Shown: piece by piece, positions 53,480-63,000 of the stretch
How positions within the stretch are numbered: the first letter of the stretch is position 1
How the letters are laid out: each line of letters starts with the position of its first letter
DNA from: an uncultured Lachnospiraceae bacterium
GTDB lineage: Bacteria; Bacillota; Clostridia; Lachnospirales; Lachnospiraceae
Assembly (NCBI GenBank): GCA_905199445.1
Contig: CAJKGK010000008.1
Location: 36,107-100,106 of the forward strand
Reading direction: 5' to 3'
DNA length: 64,000 nucleotides
Notes under the pieces: model-generated
Told to the model about the DNA's origin: nothing
The model's input: the letters and a program-made list of their open reading frames with translations, nothing else
Databases searched by the model: none
Translations under genes and position numbers: made by a program

Positions 53480-54136
53480 TCACTCCAGTCGGTACCCAAT
53501 CCTGTGAATTGTTTTCAGGCACTGATCCCAGCCCAGTTTCTTGCGTATTCTCAGAATATGTAAATCCAGCGTTCGTGTATCTGTATCGTATTCCCCACCC
53601 CAGACAAGTTCAAACAGCCGTTCTCTGGAAAGCGTAATATTTCGATTGCGCATAAATAACACAGCAAGATCAAATTCTTTTGGTGTCAGACCAACTGCCT
53701 GTCCATCTTTTTTCACCGTCATTCCCACTGTATCCACGGCAATATCTTTATATTCAATCACCCTCTGGCTTTTATTATAGCGTCTCAGCACCACTTCAAC
53801 CCTGGCCAGAAGTTCCAGAATTTCAAATGGCTTGACAATATAATCCTCAGCACCCAGATGAAGCCCCTTTACTCTGTCATTAAGAGCAGCTTTCGCAGTA
53901 ATAAAAATCACAGGAACATTCATTGGCCGGGTATACTCCAACAATTCATAGCCATCAATCCCTGGAAGCATAATATCTAAAAGCGCCAGGTCATATGTAT
54001 TTTTTTCCAGAAGATCGGCTGCAGTTATTCCGTCATAAGCACAGGTACATCTATATCCCGCATCCTCCAGATTCATTTCTATAAGTTTGGAAATCGGCAG
54101 TTCATCTTCTACCACTAAAATATTTATCACATTCAT
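53480..54136 (-). CDS. OmpR-family response regulator
   Basis: About 218 residues. Receiver (VVEDELPISK, phospho-acceptor Asp in LALLDIMLPG, Lys in YIVKPFEILE) and a winged-helix output domain (LTPKEFDLAVLF and DTRTLDLHILRIRKKLG). Three starts are close: GTG 54139, ATG 54136 and GTG 54130; the last gives the usual opening INILVVEDE with good spacing from AGGCAGG. The stop is four bases before the kinase ATG. A tandem TGTTTC repeat upstream (54163-54179) may be its own binding site. Confidence 0.92.
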   Translation of the reverse strand: MNVINILVVEDELPISKLIEMNLEDAGYRCTCAYDGITAADLLEKNTYDLALLDIMLPGIDGYELLEYTRPMNVPVIFITAKAALNDRVKGLHLGAEDYIVKPFEILELLARVEVVLRRYNKSQRVIEYKDIAVDTVGMTVKKDGQAVGLTPKEFDLAVLFMRNRNITLSRERLFELVWGGEYDTDTRTLDLHILRIRKKLGWDQCLKTIHRIGYRLE

Positions 54137-54147
54137 CACCCTGCCTT

Positions 54148-54179
54148 ATTATATGAAACATATGTTTCCTAATTGTTTC
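54148..54179 (-). promoter_or_regulatory. tandem-repeat operator and -10 box of the two-component operon
   Basis: Minus strand TATAAT (54148-54153) is preceded by the perfect 14-bp palindrome GAAACATATGTTTC (54155-54168), and the half-site recurs as TGTTTC at 54163-54168 and 54174-54179, exactly 11 bases apart. An 11-base direct repeat is the usual layout for OmpR/PhoB-type dimers. No -35 is seen, which fits an activated promoter, but the -10 is so close to the start codons that the true transcription start is uncertain. Confidence 0.5.
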
Positions 54180-54190
54180 ATACAACAGCA

Positions 54191-55390
54191 TTATTCATTG
54201 CCGGAATCCAAAGACGTTTTTCCAAAACAGTTGATTAAAGCTTGTATATCCTGCTGCCCGGCTCTTACATAACCCTGAATCATTTCACGGCTTCCACCGC
54301 CTTTGCCGCCCAACTGTTCGCGAAACACAGCAGCCACGGCCTGTACATCACGGTAACGGCTTCCCATAATATATCTATATCCGTCATCTTCATTTCCGGA
54401 AAATGCACCAACGTAGCCTTTAAATTTTTTAACGCCTTCATTGACCGCCCGACGCATAGATGCAGCATCCATATCATCATAAAAAAACAGCATGCTTTCC
54501 CTGCCTGACGGAGCCCCTTCAATCTGAGCGGCAATCAGGGCATCTCTTGTTCGGAATAATTCCTGACGAATTTTATTATTTTCACCCATCAGCCTTTGAA
54601 CCGCATCCGCCACCTGATCCGGTTTTGAAGACAACAGTGCCGAAATAGTGCTCACACTGTCCTGCTTTTCCCCGTAATCTGCCAATGCCCTAAAACCGCA
54701 TAAAATGCTGATTCTTATACCACCTTTATATTTCTGGGTACCGACAATCTTCAGGCAGCCAATCTCACCGGTTCGAGCCACATGAGGTGCACAGCAGGCA
54801 CATACATCATAGCCTTCCACGGTCACAATCCGAACAGTCCCTTCAAGCTCCAGCTTACTCCTGTACGTCATTGTTTCAAGCTGATCCCGTCCGGGATAGC
54901 TGACCGTCACTCCGACATTTTCAAAAATAGCCCTATTGGCCAGAGCCTCCAGCCTTTTTAGATCCGTCTCATCCAGCATACCATCAAAGTCCATCGTTAC
55001 TGCTCCGCTTCCAAGATGAAAGCCTACATTGTTAAAACCGTAAAGCCGATGTACAAGACCAGAAAATATATGTTCCCCAGAGTGCTGCTGCATATTTGAA
55101 AACCGCTGTTCCCAGTGAATGCGTCCGTAAACCGTCCGTCCCACATCAAAAGACTGATCCGTTTCATGATAAATAATACCGTTGCGAATCTGTACATCAT
55201 AGACTGCCGCTTCATCCAAACTACCTGTATCGGCGCCCTGGCCCCCGCCTTCAGGAAAAAAAGCCGTACGATCCAACGCAATCAGAAAATGACCATCCAT
55301 AGGCACACACGCCGTAACCACCGCAGAGAATTCTTTAATGTAACTGTCATTTTCATAAAGTTTTTCTGTTTCACAAACACGTTCTGTCAT
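54191..55390 (-). CDS. AlaX-type alanyl-tRNA editing protein with DHHA1 domain
   Basis: A 399-residue free-standing editing protein that hydrolyses mischarged Ser- or Gly-tRNA-Ala. The AlaRS-like second domain holds the zinc ligands QQHSGEHIFSG (about 98-108, His pair) and VCACCAPHV (about 195-203, Cys/His). The N-terminal part (RTAFFPEGGGQGADTG) is the family's Gly-rich segment. The C-terminal DHHA1 domain ends with QLGGKGGGSREMIQG. Start ATG 55388-55390, one base after the aldo/keto reductase stop, so the two form an operon. Confidence 0.9.
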   Translation of the reverse strand: MTERVCETEKLYENDSYIKEFSAVVTACVPMDGHFLIALDRTAFFPEGGGQGADTGSLDEAAVYDVQIRNGIIYHETDQSFDVGRTVYGRIHWEQRFSNMQQHSGEHIFSGLVHRLYGFNNVGFHLGSGAVTMDFDGMLDETDLKRLEALANRAIFENVGVTVSYPGRDQLETMTYRSKLELEGTVRIVTVEGYDVCACCAPHVARTGEIGCLKIVGTQKYKGGIRISILCGFRALADYGEKQDSVSTISALLSSKPDQVADAVQRLMGENNKIRQELFRTRDALIAAQIEGAPSGRESMLFFYDDMDAASMRRAVNEGVKKFKGYVGAFSGNEDDGYRYIMGSRYRDVQAVAAVFREQLGGKGGGSREMIQGYVRAGQQDIQALINCFGKTSLDSGNE

Positions 55391-55391
55391 C

Positions 55392-56519
55392 TTATTTCAG
55401 TCCTTTAATACATTCTCTGATTTCCGCCATACGTTCAGGGATTTTTATAAACTGCGGACAATGCTCCATACAAGCGCCACAGGCCACACAGGCGTCTGCA
55501 CTCTGTCCGCCCATTTCCCCATAAGCGCCAACAAAAGACGGCGCAAAACGGCTGATCCTGTAATTATTATAAACTGCAAACATTTTGGGAATATCCACGC
55601 CCGCCGGACAATCCATACAATAACGACAACCTGTACACGGTATTGTCGTATTCTCCAGGAAAATGTTTTTAGCCTTTTCCAGAGTCGCATATTCTGACGC
55701 ATCTAATGGCTTAAAGTCTTCCATGGTTGACACATTATCTACAACCTGTTCATAGGTTGTCATCCCACTGAGAACCGTCATCACGCCTGGCAGCGATGCC
55801 GCATATCGAATCGCCCAGGATGCCACACTGGCATCCGGATTTGCAGTCTTTAAAACATCCGAGGCATCCGGTGACAAATTGGCCAGTGCGCCGCCCCGCA
55901 CAGGTTCCATGATCACGCAGGGAATTCCCCGCTCACAGCAAATCTCGTACTGACGCTTTGCATCCTGACGTTCCCAGTCCAGATAATTCAGCTGAATCTG
56001 TACAAAATCCCATTCATACTTATCAATAATCTCCTCCAAAGCCTCCGGTGTATCATGAAATGAAAAGCCCAGATGCCGAATCTGTCCCCGATCTTTACGT
56101 GCCTTAAGTTCACTGTAAATGTCAAACTTCTCATAGACCTCAAACTTTTCTCTGCTCAGCGCATGGCAAAGGTAAAAATCAAAATAGTCAACCTGACAGC
56201 GTTCAAGCTGTGTTTCAAAAATACGGGACACATCTTCTTTCTTTTCCACAAGCCATCCCGGCAGTTTATCTGCCAAATAAAAGCTCTCTCTGGGATATTT
56301 TTTCAGTGCCTGCCCAACAAATGCCTCTGATTTCTGCTCATGATAAGGATAAGCCGTATCAAAATAATTGACACCATGCGCATAGGCATAATCAATTAGT
56401 TTTTGCCCTTCCTCATAATCAATATCCGGTTTATCTTCCCAAAGCTTAGGCAGCCGCATACAGCCATAGCCTAAAATAGACGGTGATGCATTAATTTTTT
56501 CAAATTTTCTGGATAACAT
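55392..56519 (-). CDS. aldo/keto reductase with C-terminal 4Fe-4S domain
   Basis: A 375-residue protein. The N-terminal barrel (about 1-285) carries the AKR tetrad region (FDTAYPYH, Asp/Tyr near 50-55, His in FYLCHALS). The C-terminus has ferredoxin-like cysteines (CTGCRYCMDCPAGVDIPK and CVACGACMEHCP), so it probably has two iron-sulfur clusters. Common in clostridia and of unknown substrate; reduces aldehydes or ketones with an electron carrier (inference). Start ATG 56519 after AAGGGGG. Followed directly by the alaX gene. Confidence 0.9.
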   Translation of the reverse strand: MLSRKFEKINASPSILGYGCMRLPKLWEDKPDIDYEEGQKLIDYAYAHGVNYFDTAYPYHEQKSEAFVGQALKKYPRESFYLADKLPGWLVEKKEDVSRIFETQLERCQVDYFDFYLCHALSREKFEVYEKFDIYSELKARKDRGQIRHLGFSFHDTPEALEEIIDKYEWDFVQIQLNYLDWERQDAKRQYEICCERGIPCVIMEPVRGGALANLSPDASDVLKTANPDASVASWAIRYAASLPGVMTVLSGMTTYEQVVDNVSTMEDFKPLDASEYATLEKAKNIFLENTTIPCTGCRYCMDCPAGVDIPKMFAVYNNYRISRFAPSFVGAYGEMGGQSADACVACGACMEHCPQFIKIPERMAEIRECIKGLK

Positions 56520-56624
56520 TTTAAAATCCCCCTTTAGTTATTAAAAATAGATCATTATTATTTTATCCCTGAACAGAGTCATCCGCAACAATTTTTATTC
56601 AAAATCCAAAGTCCTATGGAAAAC

Positions 56625-57758
56625 TTACTGCTGTGCAATGGCTCTTACGGCCTCCGCTGCATCCGCCACCTCATCAGGGGTATTAAACCATCCAAACGAA
56701 AAGCGAACCGCCCCTCTCTCCTTTGTACCAAGAGCTTCATGCATTCGCGGCGCACAGTGCGCACCGGCTCTGACAGCAATATCAAATTCCTGGGACAAAA
56801 GATCTGCCACCTCTCCGGAATCATAACCTTCAATATTCAAGGCAACAATCGGAGCCCGATCTCCGCTGAAATCCCCGTAAATTTCCACACCAGGTATCGT
56901 TTTAACGGCCTCATAAAATTGCCGCATCAGCCCAATCTCCTTTTTGTGAATCGTTTCTATCCCCAGATTTTGAATGTATGCCACTGCACTGGCCAGGCCT
57001 GCAATACCGTGTCCATTCAGTGTTCCGGCCTCCAGTCTGGTGGGATAATCCCCTGGCTGATTTTTCAAATAAGTATGTACCCCAGTTCCGCCCATCTTCC
57101 ATGGCTGAATATCAATCCCAGAAGCCACACACAATCCTCCGGTTCCCTGAGGCCCCATCAGCCCTTTATGCCCGGTAAAACACAGCACACTAATATGGTC
57201 CTTTTCCATATGAACAGGAAAGGATCCTGCAGTCTGGGATCCATCTACAATAAAAAGAAGCCCGTGTTTCTGTGCCAGTTCCCCGATTTTGTGTATATCC
57301 AGTAAATTACCTGTTAAATTAGAAGCATGTGTACAAACGATCGCTTTTGTTTCCGGCCGTATCATAGGTTCAATTTCCTTATAATCGATATTTCCATCCT
57401 TCCCGGCTTTAAGAAAACTGAGTAAAACCCCTGATCTTTCAAGGGCATATAATGGTCTGAGTACAGAATTGTGTTCCAGATCTGTACTGATCACATGATC
57501 TCCCGGTTTAAAAAGGCCAAACAGTGTTATATTAAGCGCTTCCGTGGAATTGGCGGTAAAGCATACACGTTCCGGATTGTCCAATCCAAACAGACTGGCC
57601 AGTTTTTCTCTGGCATCATAAACAATCCGCGCAGCACTTAATGCCCCTTCGCCGGCCCCACGGCCACAATTCCCAAGGGACTGCAGTGCATGAACGACTG
57701 CATCTACAACACAATCCGGTTTTCTTTGCGTTGTTGCAGCATTATCCAAATAAATCAT
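56625..57758 (-). CDS. cysteine desulfurase-like class V aminotransferase
   Basis: A 377-residue PLP enzyme of the cysteine desulfurase / selenocysteine lyase group. The opening MIYLDNAATTQRKP is typical; the PLP Lys is in FTGHKGLMGPQG (about 197) and the persulfide Cys is in AGAHCAPRMHE (about 340). It moves sulfur (or selenium) from cysteine; the exact acceptor is unknown as no IscU/SufU gene is adjacent. Start ATG 57758 after AGGGAGG. Its downstream neighbour, 105 bases on, encodes an Fe-S protein, but no functional link is proven. Confidence 0.9.
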   Translation of the reverse strand: MIYLDNAATTQRKPDCVVDAVVHALQSLGNCGRGAGEGALSAARIVYDAREKLASLFGLDNPERVCFTANSTEALNITLFGLFKPGDHVISTDLEHNSVLRPLYALERSGVLLSFLKAGKDGNIDYKEIEPMIRPETKAIVCTHASNLTGNLLDIHKIGELAQKHGLLFIVDGSQTAGSFPVHMEKDHISVLCFTGHKGLMGPQGTGGLCVASGIDIQPWKMGGTGVHTYLKNQPGDYPTRLEAGTLNGHGIAGLASAVAYIQNLGIETIHKKEIGLMRQFYEAVKTIPGVEIYGDFSGDRAPIVALNIEGYDSGEVADLLSQEFDIAVRAGAHCAPRMHEALGTKERGAVRFSFGWFNTPDEVADAAEAVRAIAQQ

Positions 57759-57811
57759 CCCTGAATTTCCTCCCTATGACAAATATAGTTTTTCACAAAC
57801 TAATTTTTTTC

Positions 57812-57840
57812 AGTCTATCAATTTGATTTGTAGATGTCAA
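57812..57840 (-). promoter_or_regulatory. promoter of the cysteine desulfurase-like gene
   Basis: Minus strand -35 TTGACA (57835-57840, perfect), spacer 17, -10 TAGACT (57812-57817). Confidence 0.75.
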
Positions 57841-57916
57841 GTTTCCCAAATTCTGCCGCCATTATAAGTTCATTTTTAATTTTCCAATCATATACTCAAT
57901 AAACATTTACTGCTAC

Positions 57917-57947
57917 TTATATTATTCCTTCAAAAAAACATACTAAT
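57917..57947 (+). promoter_or_regulatory. possible sporulation (sigma-E/K-like) promoter of the CotF pair
   Basis: TTATATT (57917-57923), 15 bases, then CATACTAAT (57939-57947). This resembles a sigma-E -35 and the CATA start of sigma-E/K -10 boxes but not the full consensus. No sigma-A promoter is seen in front of the pair. Confidence 0.35.
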
Positions 57948-57979
57948 AAGGCAATCTATTTCAAAGGAGGACAATAATT

Positions 57980-58162
57980 ATGAAGGAAATATCTATTCTG
58001 GATTTGCAAAATCTTCGCCACCTGATCGGCGGCTATGACACAACCCACTGTAAAATGCAGACCTACGCACAGTTGGCGCAGGATCCCAAAATCAAACAGT
58101 TTTTTGAAAAATCCGCACAGTCCGCAATGCAGACAAAGCAGCAGCTTCTTCAGTTTTTATAA
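57980..58162 (+). CDS. small CotF-like spore coat protein, first of a pair
   Basis: A 60-residue helical protein (ATG 57980 after AAAGGAGG). It resembles CotF-family spore coat proteins of clostridia; helices with Gln/Lys/Leu content such as FFEKSAQSAMQTKQQLLQF. Probably deposited in the coat of spores. Its partner starts 18 bases after its stop, so the two form one operon. Confidence 0.65.
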   Translation: MKEISILDLQNLRHLIGGYDTTHCKMQTYAQLAQDPKIKQFFEKSAQSAMQTKQQLLQFL

Positions 58163-58180
58163 TCAAAGGAGGATTGGACA

Positions 58181-58441
58181 ATGAACGAAAAAACAATGGT
58201 CACAGATGCACTCACAGGTATTAACGGAGAGCTGAAAATGTTTGGCGATATGATCGCCCAGACAGAAAATGCCCAGTTGAAACAGACACTTAAACAGATC
58301 AGAAATCAGTGCGAAATGTCTCAGGAAGAACTTTACCAGCTGGCCAGAGAACACGACTACTATATCCCGGCCCAGAAAGCCAGCAATCAGGAAATTGAGC
58401 ATGTAAAGCATATCCTTTGTCCGTCATCATCTATGCTTTAA
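58181..58441 (+). CDS. CotF-like spore coat protein, second of a pair
   Basis: An 86-residue helical protein of the CotF group: ALTGINGELKMFGDMIAQTE and CEMSQEELYQLAREHDYYIPAQ, with the tyrosine-proline-ala ending typical of coat F domains. Start ATG 58181 follows AAAGGAGG. Followed by a strong terminator at 58506-58531. The unusual C-terminal Cys near the end may be cross-linked in the coat (inference). Confidence 0.75.
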   Translation: MNEKTMVTDALTGINGELKMFGDMIAQTENAQLKQTLKQIRNQCEMSQEELYQLAREHDYYIPAQKASNQEIEHVKHILCPSSSML

Positions 58442-58505
58442 AAAACAACAGCCGGAACCATGCACATCATTCAGGGTTCTGGCAAAAATAGATAATTTCA
58501 AACAA

Positions 58506-58531
58506 GGGGGCGTCTGAAAACAGACGCCCCC
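58506..58531 (+). terminator. terminator of the CotF pair
   Basis: GGGGGCGTCTG (58506-58516) with CAGACGCCCCC (58521-58531) around AAAA, followed by TTTATTT. Confidence 0.9.
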
Positions 58532-58550
58532 TTTATTTCCCAAAATCACA

Positions 58551-58576
58551 AAAAGCCCTGAAAAATCAGGGCTTTT
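58551..58576 (-). terminator. terminator downstream of tRNA-Thr
   Basis: AAAAGCCCTG (58551-58560) with CAGGGCTTTT (58567-58576), followed on the minus strand by a TTTTTG run. It lies 7 bases after the tRNA end. Confidence 0.85.
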
Positions 58577-58582
58577 ACGGAG

Positions 58583-58655
58583 AGCTAATGGCGTGACTCG
58601 AACACGTGACCTGCTGATTACGAATCAGCTGCTCTACCGACTGAGCTACATTAGC
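58583..58655 (-). tRNA. tRNA-Thr (anticodon CGU)
   Basis: A 73-nt cloverleaf read on the minus strand. Acceptor GCTAATG/CATTAGC pairs fully, D-arm GCTC/GAGC, anticodon stem GCTGA/TCAGC with loop TTCGTAA (anticodon CGT, decodes ACG), and T-loop TTCGAGT. One A:C mismatch closes the T-stem. CCA is not encoded. Confidence 0.95.
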
Positions 58656-58713
58656 CAACCGTATTTATTATACACAGATTCGCACTTTATGGCAAGTAAT
58701 TTTTTAAATTATC

Positions 58714-59985
58714 TTATCTAAATTGAACCTCCACAAGACGTTTCGCCCGATAATCCTCTACTGCAGCCAGCATACAAAGCAGCATAAATCCACAAATTAA
58801 AGCAGGCACCGTAAAAATCTTCAGCAACTGAGACACAGATATAAAATTCGAAAAGGCCTGCAGACTGAAAAAGGCAGCCCCGACAGTCACAACCATTGCA
58901 CAGCCGCTGACGACAAATAAGACAATTAATATTGTCAAAATTCCAATATTAAAACCAGGAAACAAAGATGTAATTCCCCAGACCAGCATATACAAAAACC
59001 ATAAAACCGACGTAGCGATCACCGCAATAATAGCGATAAACACCGGTCCATCCATACTGCTGCTTCCTGTCGTCACTAAAGAAATACCCAGAACAACAAT
59101 CATAGAAATCAGCATGTAGCCGGCAATATAAAATACTGAGACAAAGCTGCCCGCTGTAAGTAAAATACCTTTTATTATGCTGAGTATCTGGTTTTTCCAA
59201 AAACAATGAAGAATAACAAAAACAGTAAGAATGATCATCATTAAAGATGCAACCGCTCCAATCTCTGAAGCCAGTCGTATCGTAAACGTCAGGTTTTCTT
59301 TAAAATAACCAAAATCTGTCAGGTGCTCCATAACAATCGGCAAATCTGTAGCTGCAAATTGGCTAATCAGATGAATGCCGCCCATACTTTTAAACAACAT
59401 CACTGAAACACCTATAATCATAAGACCCAGCAAAGTAATCAGCACATCCAGCACGCCAATTTTATGAATTCTTTGTATAGGTGCCATGTTCTTTGGCATA
59501 ACCATCTGACTTTCCATGATCATATCAGACCATTTCGGTCTTTTTTCTTCTTCCATGTTTAAATCCCTTTCTTCTGTTCCAGCTTCCTGCGCCTGAAATC
59601 TATAAGATGGTTCATCATATGCCACACCTGCATTAGGAGACCCATCCTGGTAAGTGCAATACCCATCTTCCGATTCATAAGTTTCAGGCTCCATAATCGG
59701 ATTTTCAAATGGATCCGAAGAAAAATCCATATCTTTAAAGTCCCCTGTATTAAAACGTCCTGTATCTCCTGTATGCTGGAACTGATCGGCCTGCTGTCTG
59801 ATATTTTTTGTGTCTATTTTTTCAGTTGCCTGCGGGTTAAGAAATCCGCCTCTAGGATATACTCTTGTCTCATCACTTACAGCCGCTTTATCGGGAGCAT
59901 CTGACAAAATCACCGTATTTTCCAAGCTTGAGTCATGCTGCATTCTGCTGCCTTCAGCCTTTTTACTGTCTTTGTTGTCAAACAT
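58714..59985 (-). CDS. polytopic membrane protein of unknown function
   Basis: A 423-residue protein. The first about 175 residues are polar, disordered and acidic. They are followed by about six to seven membrane helices (about 178-415), for example VLITLLGLMIIGVSVMLF and VSVFYIAGYMLISMIVVLGISLV. There is no transport or catalytic signature. The start ATG 59985 (MFDNKDSKK) follows a GGGG-type site. It stands alone between tRNA-Thr and the adhesin gene. I do not recognise a family. Confidence 0.7.
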   Translation of the reverse strand: MFDNKDSKKAEGSRMQHDSSLENTVILSDAPDKAAVSDETRVYPRGGFLNPQATEKIDTKNIRQQADQFQHTGDTGRFNTGDFKDMDFSSDPFENPIMEPETYESEDGYCTYQDGSPNAGVAYDEPSYRFQAQEAGTEERDLNMEEEKRPKWSDMIMESQMVMPKNMAPIQRIHKIGVLDVLITLLGLMIIGVSVMLFKSMGGIHLISQFAATDLPIVMEHLTDFGYFKENLTFTIRLASEIGAVASLMMIILTVFVILHCFWKNQILSIIKGILLTAGSFVSVFYIAGYMLISMIVVLGISLVTTGSSSMDGPVFIAIIAVIATSVLWFLYMLVWGITSLFPGFNIGILTILIVLFVVSGCAMVVTVGAAFFSLQAFSNFISVSQLLKIFTVPALICGFMLLCMLAAVEDYRAKRLVEVQFR

Positions 59986-60097
59986 ATTTCTAACCCCTCC
60001 TGTCTGTCATATATAAACTGCTGTCATATGGAATATTCCCATATCCTGTTCATTGAATTATAGCACATAAATACAGACAGACAAAAGGGGTAATTTT

Positions 60098-63000
60098 TTA
60101 ACGTCTGTTCCGGCGTTTCATGTAAATACCTACAGTAAACAGCATCAATACACCAGAAGTAATTACAACACCAACTACCAGTTTCATCGGCATCTCATCA
60201 CCGGTTTTGGGAATTTCAGGAATCACAATCTGCTTTGACGGCTCATCACTCATAGATACAACCTGTACTTCAGGTGTATCCAAAACAACAAACTCAACCG
60301 GCCCTGCAAGCTCATAATTTTCAGGCGCATCTGTTTCCTCAAGGATATATTTCTCTCCTGCCGTAAGACGTTCCACCATATGACCTTTTCCATCTGATTT
60401 CCATTGATCAACCACATTGCCGTTGCCATCCTTCAGTTCCAGTGCAGCATCAACAACCGGCTGGCCACTTTGTGAATCTACCTTATGAATTAAAACTCTG
60501 ATAATTTCATCTTCCATTATCGCCTTTTGCACCTTCGCGGTATCCTCTACAGTAAATTTCACCGGCTTAGCCGTTGCATATCCGGGTGCCGGGCATGTTT
60601 CTACCAGATGATAGTCTTCCCCTGGCGGCAACGCCTTTACCGAAAAAGGTGTTTCGTCTGTTACCCAACTTTTAACTGCTTTACCTTCATGGTCTTCAAG
60701 GCGCATCTTAGCCCCGGCAATATTTTCTCCGGTTGCCTTATCCAGTTTATAAATATCAATTTTCGTATGATCATCTTTCATTTCAACCTTCTGTACAATG
60801 CCTGTATCCCTGACCTCGAATGCTACGTCCTCTGCTTTTACATAGCCTAATTCATAAGGTGCCGAAAGTTCACGCAATATATATCTGCCAACAGGTATGT
60901 ATTCTATACGATGTGTACTGCCATCAGAAATCCATGTATCCAAACAGCTGTCAAGCTTTGGATTTCCATTTTCATCTGCCGGATAAACAGCAAGCGTAGC
61001 TCCTTTAATCTCCGCGCCGGTAGTAATATCTGTCTTCTTTATATCAATCTTTGTATAGTCATCAGCCATCTTCACTTTTTGGATTTCCCCGGTATCTTTA
61101 ATTTCAAATACTACGTCTTTGGCTGTCACATATCCCCGCTCAGCAGGTGCCGTTATCTCCCGGAGAATATACCGGCCAACAGGGATGTATTCAATTAAGT
61201 AAGGCCGATCCCCGCTGGTCCACTGTATAAAACAGTCTCCCAGCAAAGGTTCATCATTCTCGTCCAGCGGATAAACAGCCAGAACAGCACCTTCCACAAA
61301 ATCTCCGGTTGAGGCATTCACCTTGCTCACTTCCAATTTTGTATGGTCATCCTCCATCTTCACAGTCTGAATCTCACCTGTATCCAAAACCTCAAATTCT
61401 ATATCTTTGCATGTCACGTATCCACTTTCAGTCGGTGCCGAAAGTTCCCGTAAAATGTAACGTCCCACCGGAATATATTCCACACGATGGGGTTCATCTG
61501 TACTGGTCCAGGAATCAAAACATGCATCCAAATCCGGTTTTCCGTTATCATCTAAAGGATAAATAGCCAGTTTGGCCCCTTCCACAGGTATTCCCTTATG
61601 CTCGTCCAGCTTGCTTACATCCGTCTTTATAGACTCATCGGTCATGGAAACTTCCTGGGTCTTTTGTGTCATCGCTACAGTAAATTTAACAGGCGCAGCG
61701 GTTGCGAAGCCCCTGACAGCCTCCAGTTCCGTCAACGTATAGGTTTCCCCCGCTGTCAGCCGTTCAAAATGTTTAGGTTCCTTTTGTGTAATCCAGGTAT
61801 CGATCACCTGCCCCCGGCTGTCGGTCAGCTGCAATCTGGCTCCGGTCAGAGGACTCTGATCTGTTCCGTTAATTTTACTGACCTTAATATTTGTAGAATT
61901 ATTTTCTAAAACAACCGTCTGTTTTTGATTTGAATCTTTAATTGTAAATGTCACCGATGCCGATGGAATATAGCCTTTGGGTGCCTGAACCTCCACCAGC
62001 TTATACGAAGCGCCGACGCTTAGCTTTACCACATGCGGATTCTCTGAAGATATCCACTCTGAAACTGTATTTCCCTGTGAATCCACCAGTTTCAGCAGTG
62101 CACCGGACAACGGCTCTTTTGTATTGGCATCACATTTAAGAAATTCCACATCTCTTTCTCTGTCAATAACTTTAATATGCACTTTAGCTGTCACCTGATC
62201 GGATATGTAAAAACGCGCAATCTTCTGTTGACCGAAATCGCCGCCATACAGCAATGTCTTTCCATCTTCACCGGAAATAATATTTTTTGTCAGAGAAACC
62301 GTATACATTTCCTGGTCTGACGCTCCTGCTGTCAGTTTTAGTGTATTGTTTGAAATTTCAGCCTTAATTCCACTCATCGGCTGAAGCGTCATATCCTGTA
62401 AGACCCCTTCATGGTCTGTCAGTGTTACAGTCTGACCCTTTTCTATCGTAACCGTCTCCCCGGCAAAGGACGGCAGCCGGTCATATCGCTGGACATCACT
62501 GAGAATCTCAGCCCAGTATCGATCCAGTGTTGCCTTATCCGGTGCCGTAGGACAAATAATCCAGTAGGGTTCTTCCTGAGAACCAAAGACCTCATCCGTC
62601 AGCTTCCAGATCAGACCCTGAGTAATTGCCCAGAAGTCATCACCCTGACGTCCTTCAACCTTTGTTCCAAAATAGGCAACCAAAGACAGCTTTCTTGCCA
62701 GTGTCTCTCCGAAAAAGGTATTGGGATCAATATCACAAATATGATAGTATCCCGATGTATCCGGGTTATGAGGTTCCACACAAAAAACGTCCTCACCATT
62801 GAGCATAAACTTGGACTTTCCGTTTCCTGTAGGACCGTATTTTGTCTCATTATCCCATCCCGGCATATATACATGCTGGATCACACCCCCTTCACCGGCC
62901 AGAGCCATGACCGAATTCTCCCCTAAACTCAAAGAAACGGCGGACTCCGGCTCAAGATTCTGACTTTCAGTCGCTGTTTGATCTGCAGAAGATTCCGACT

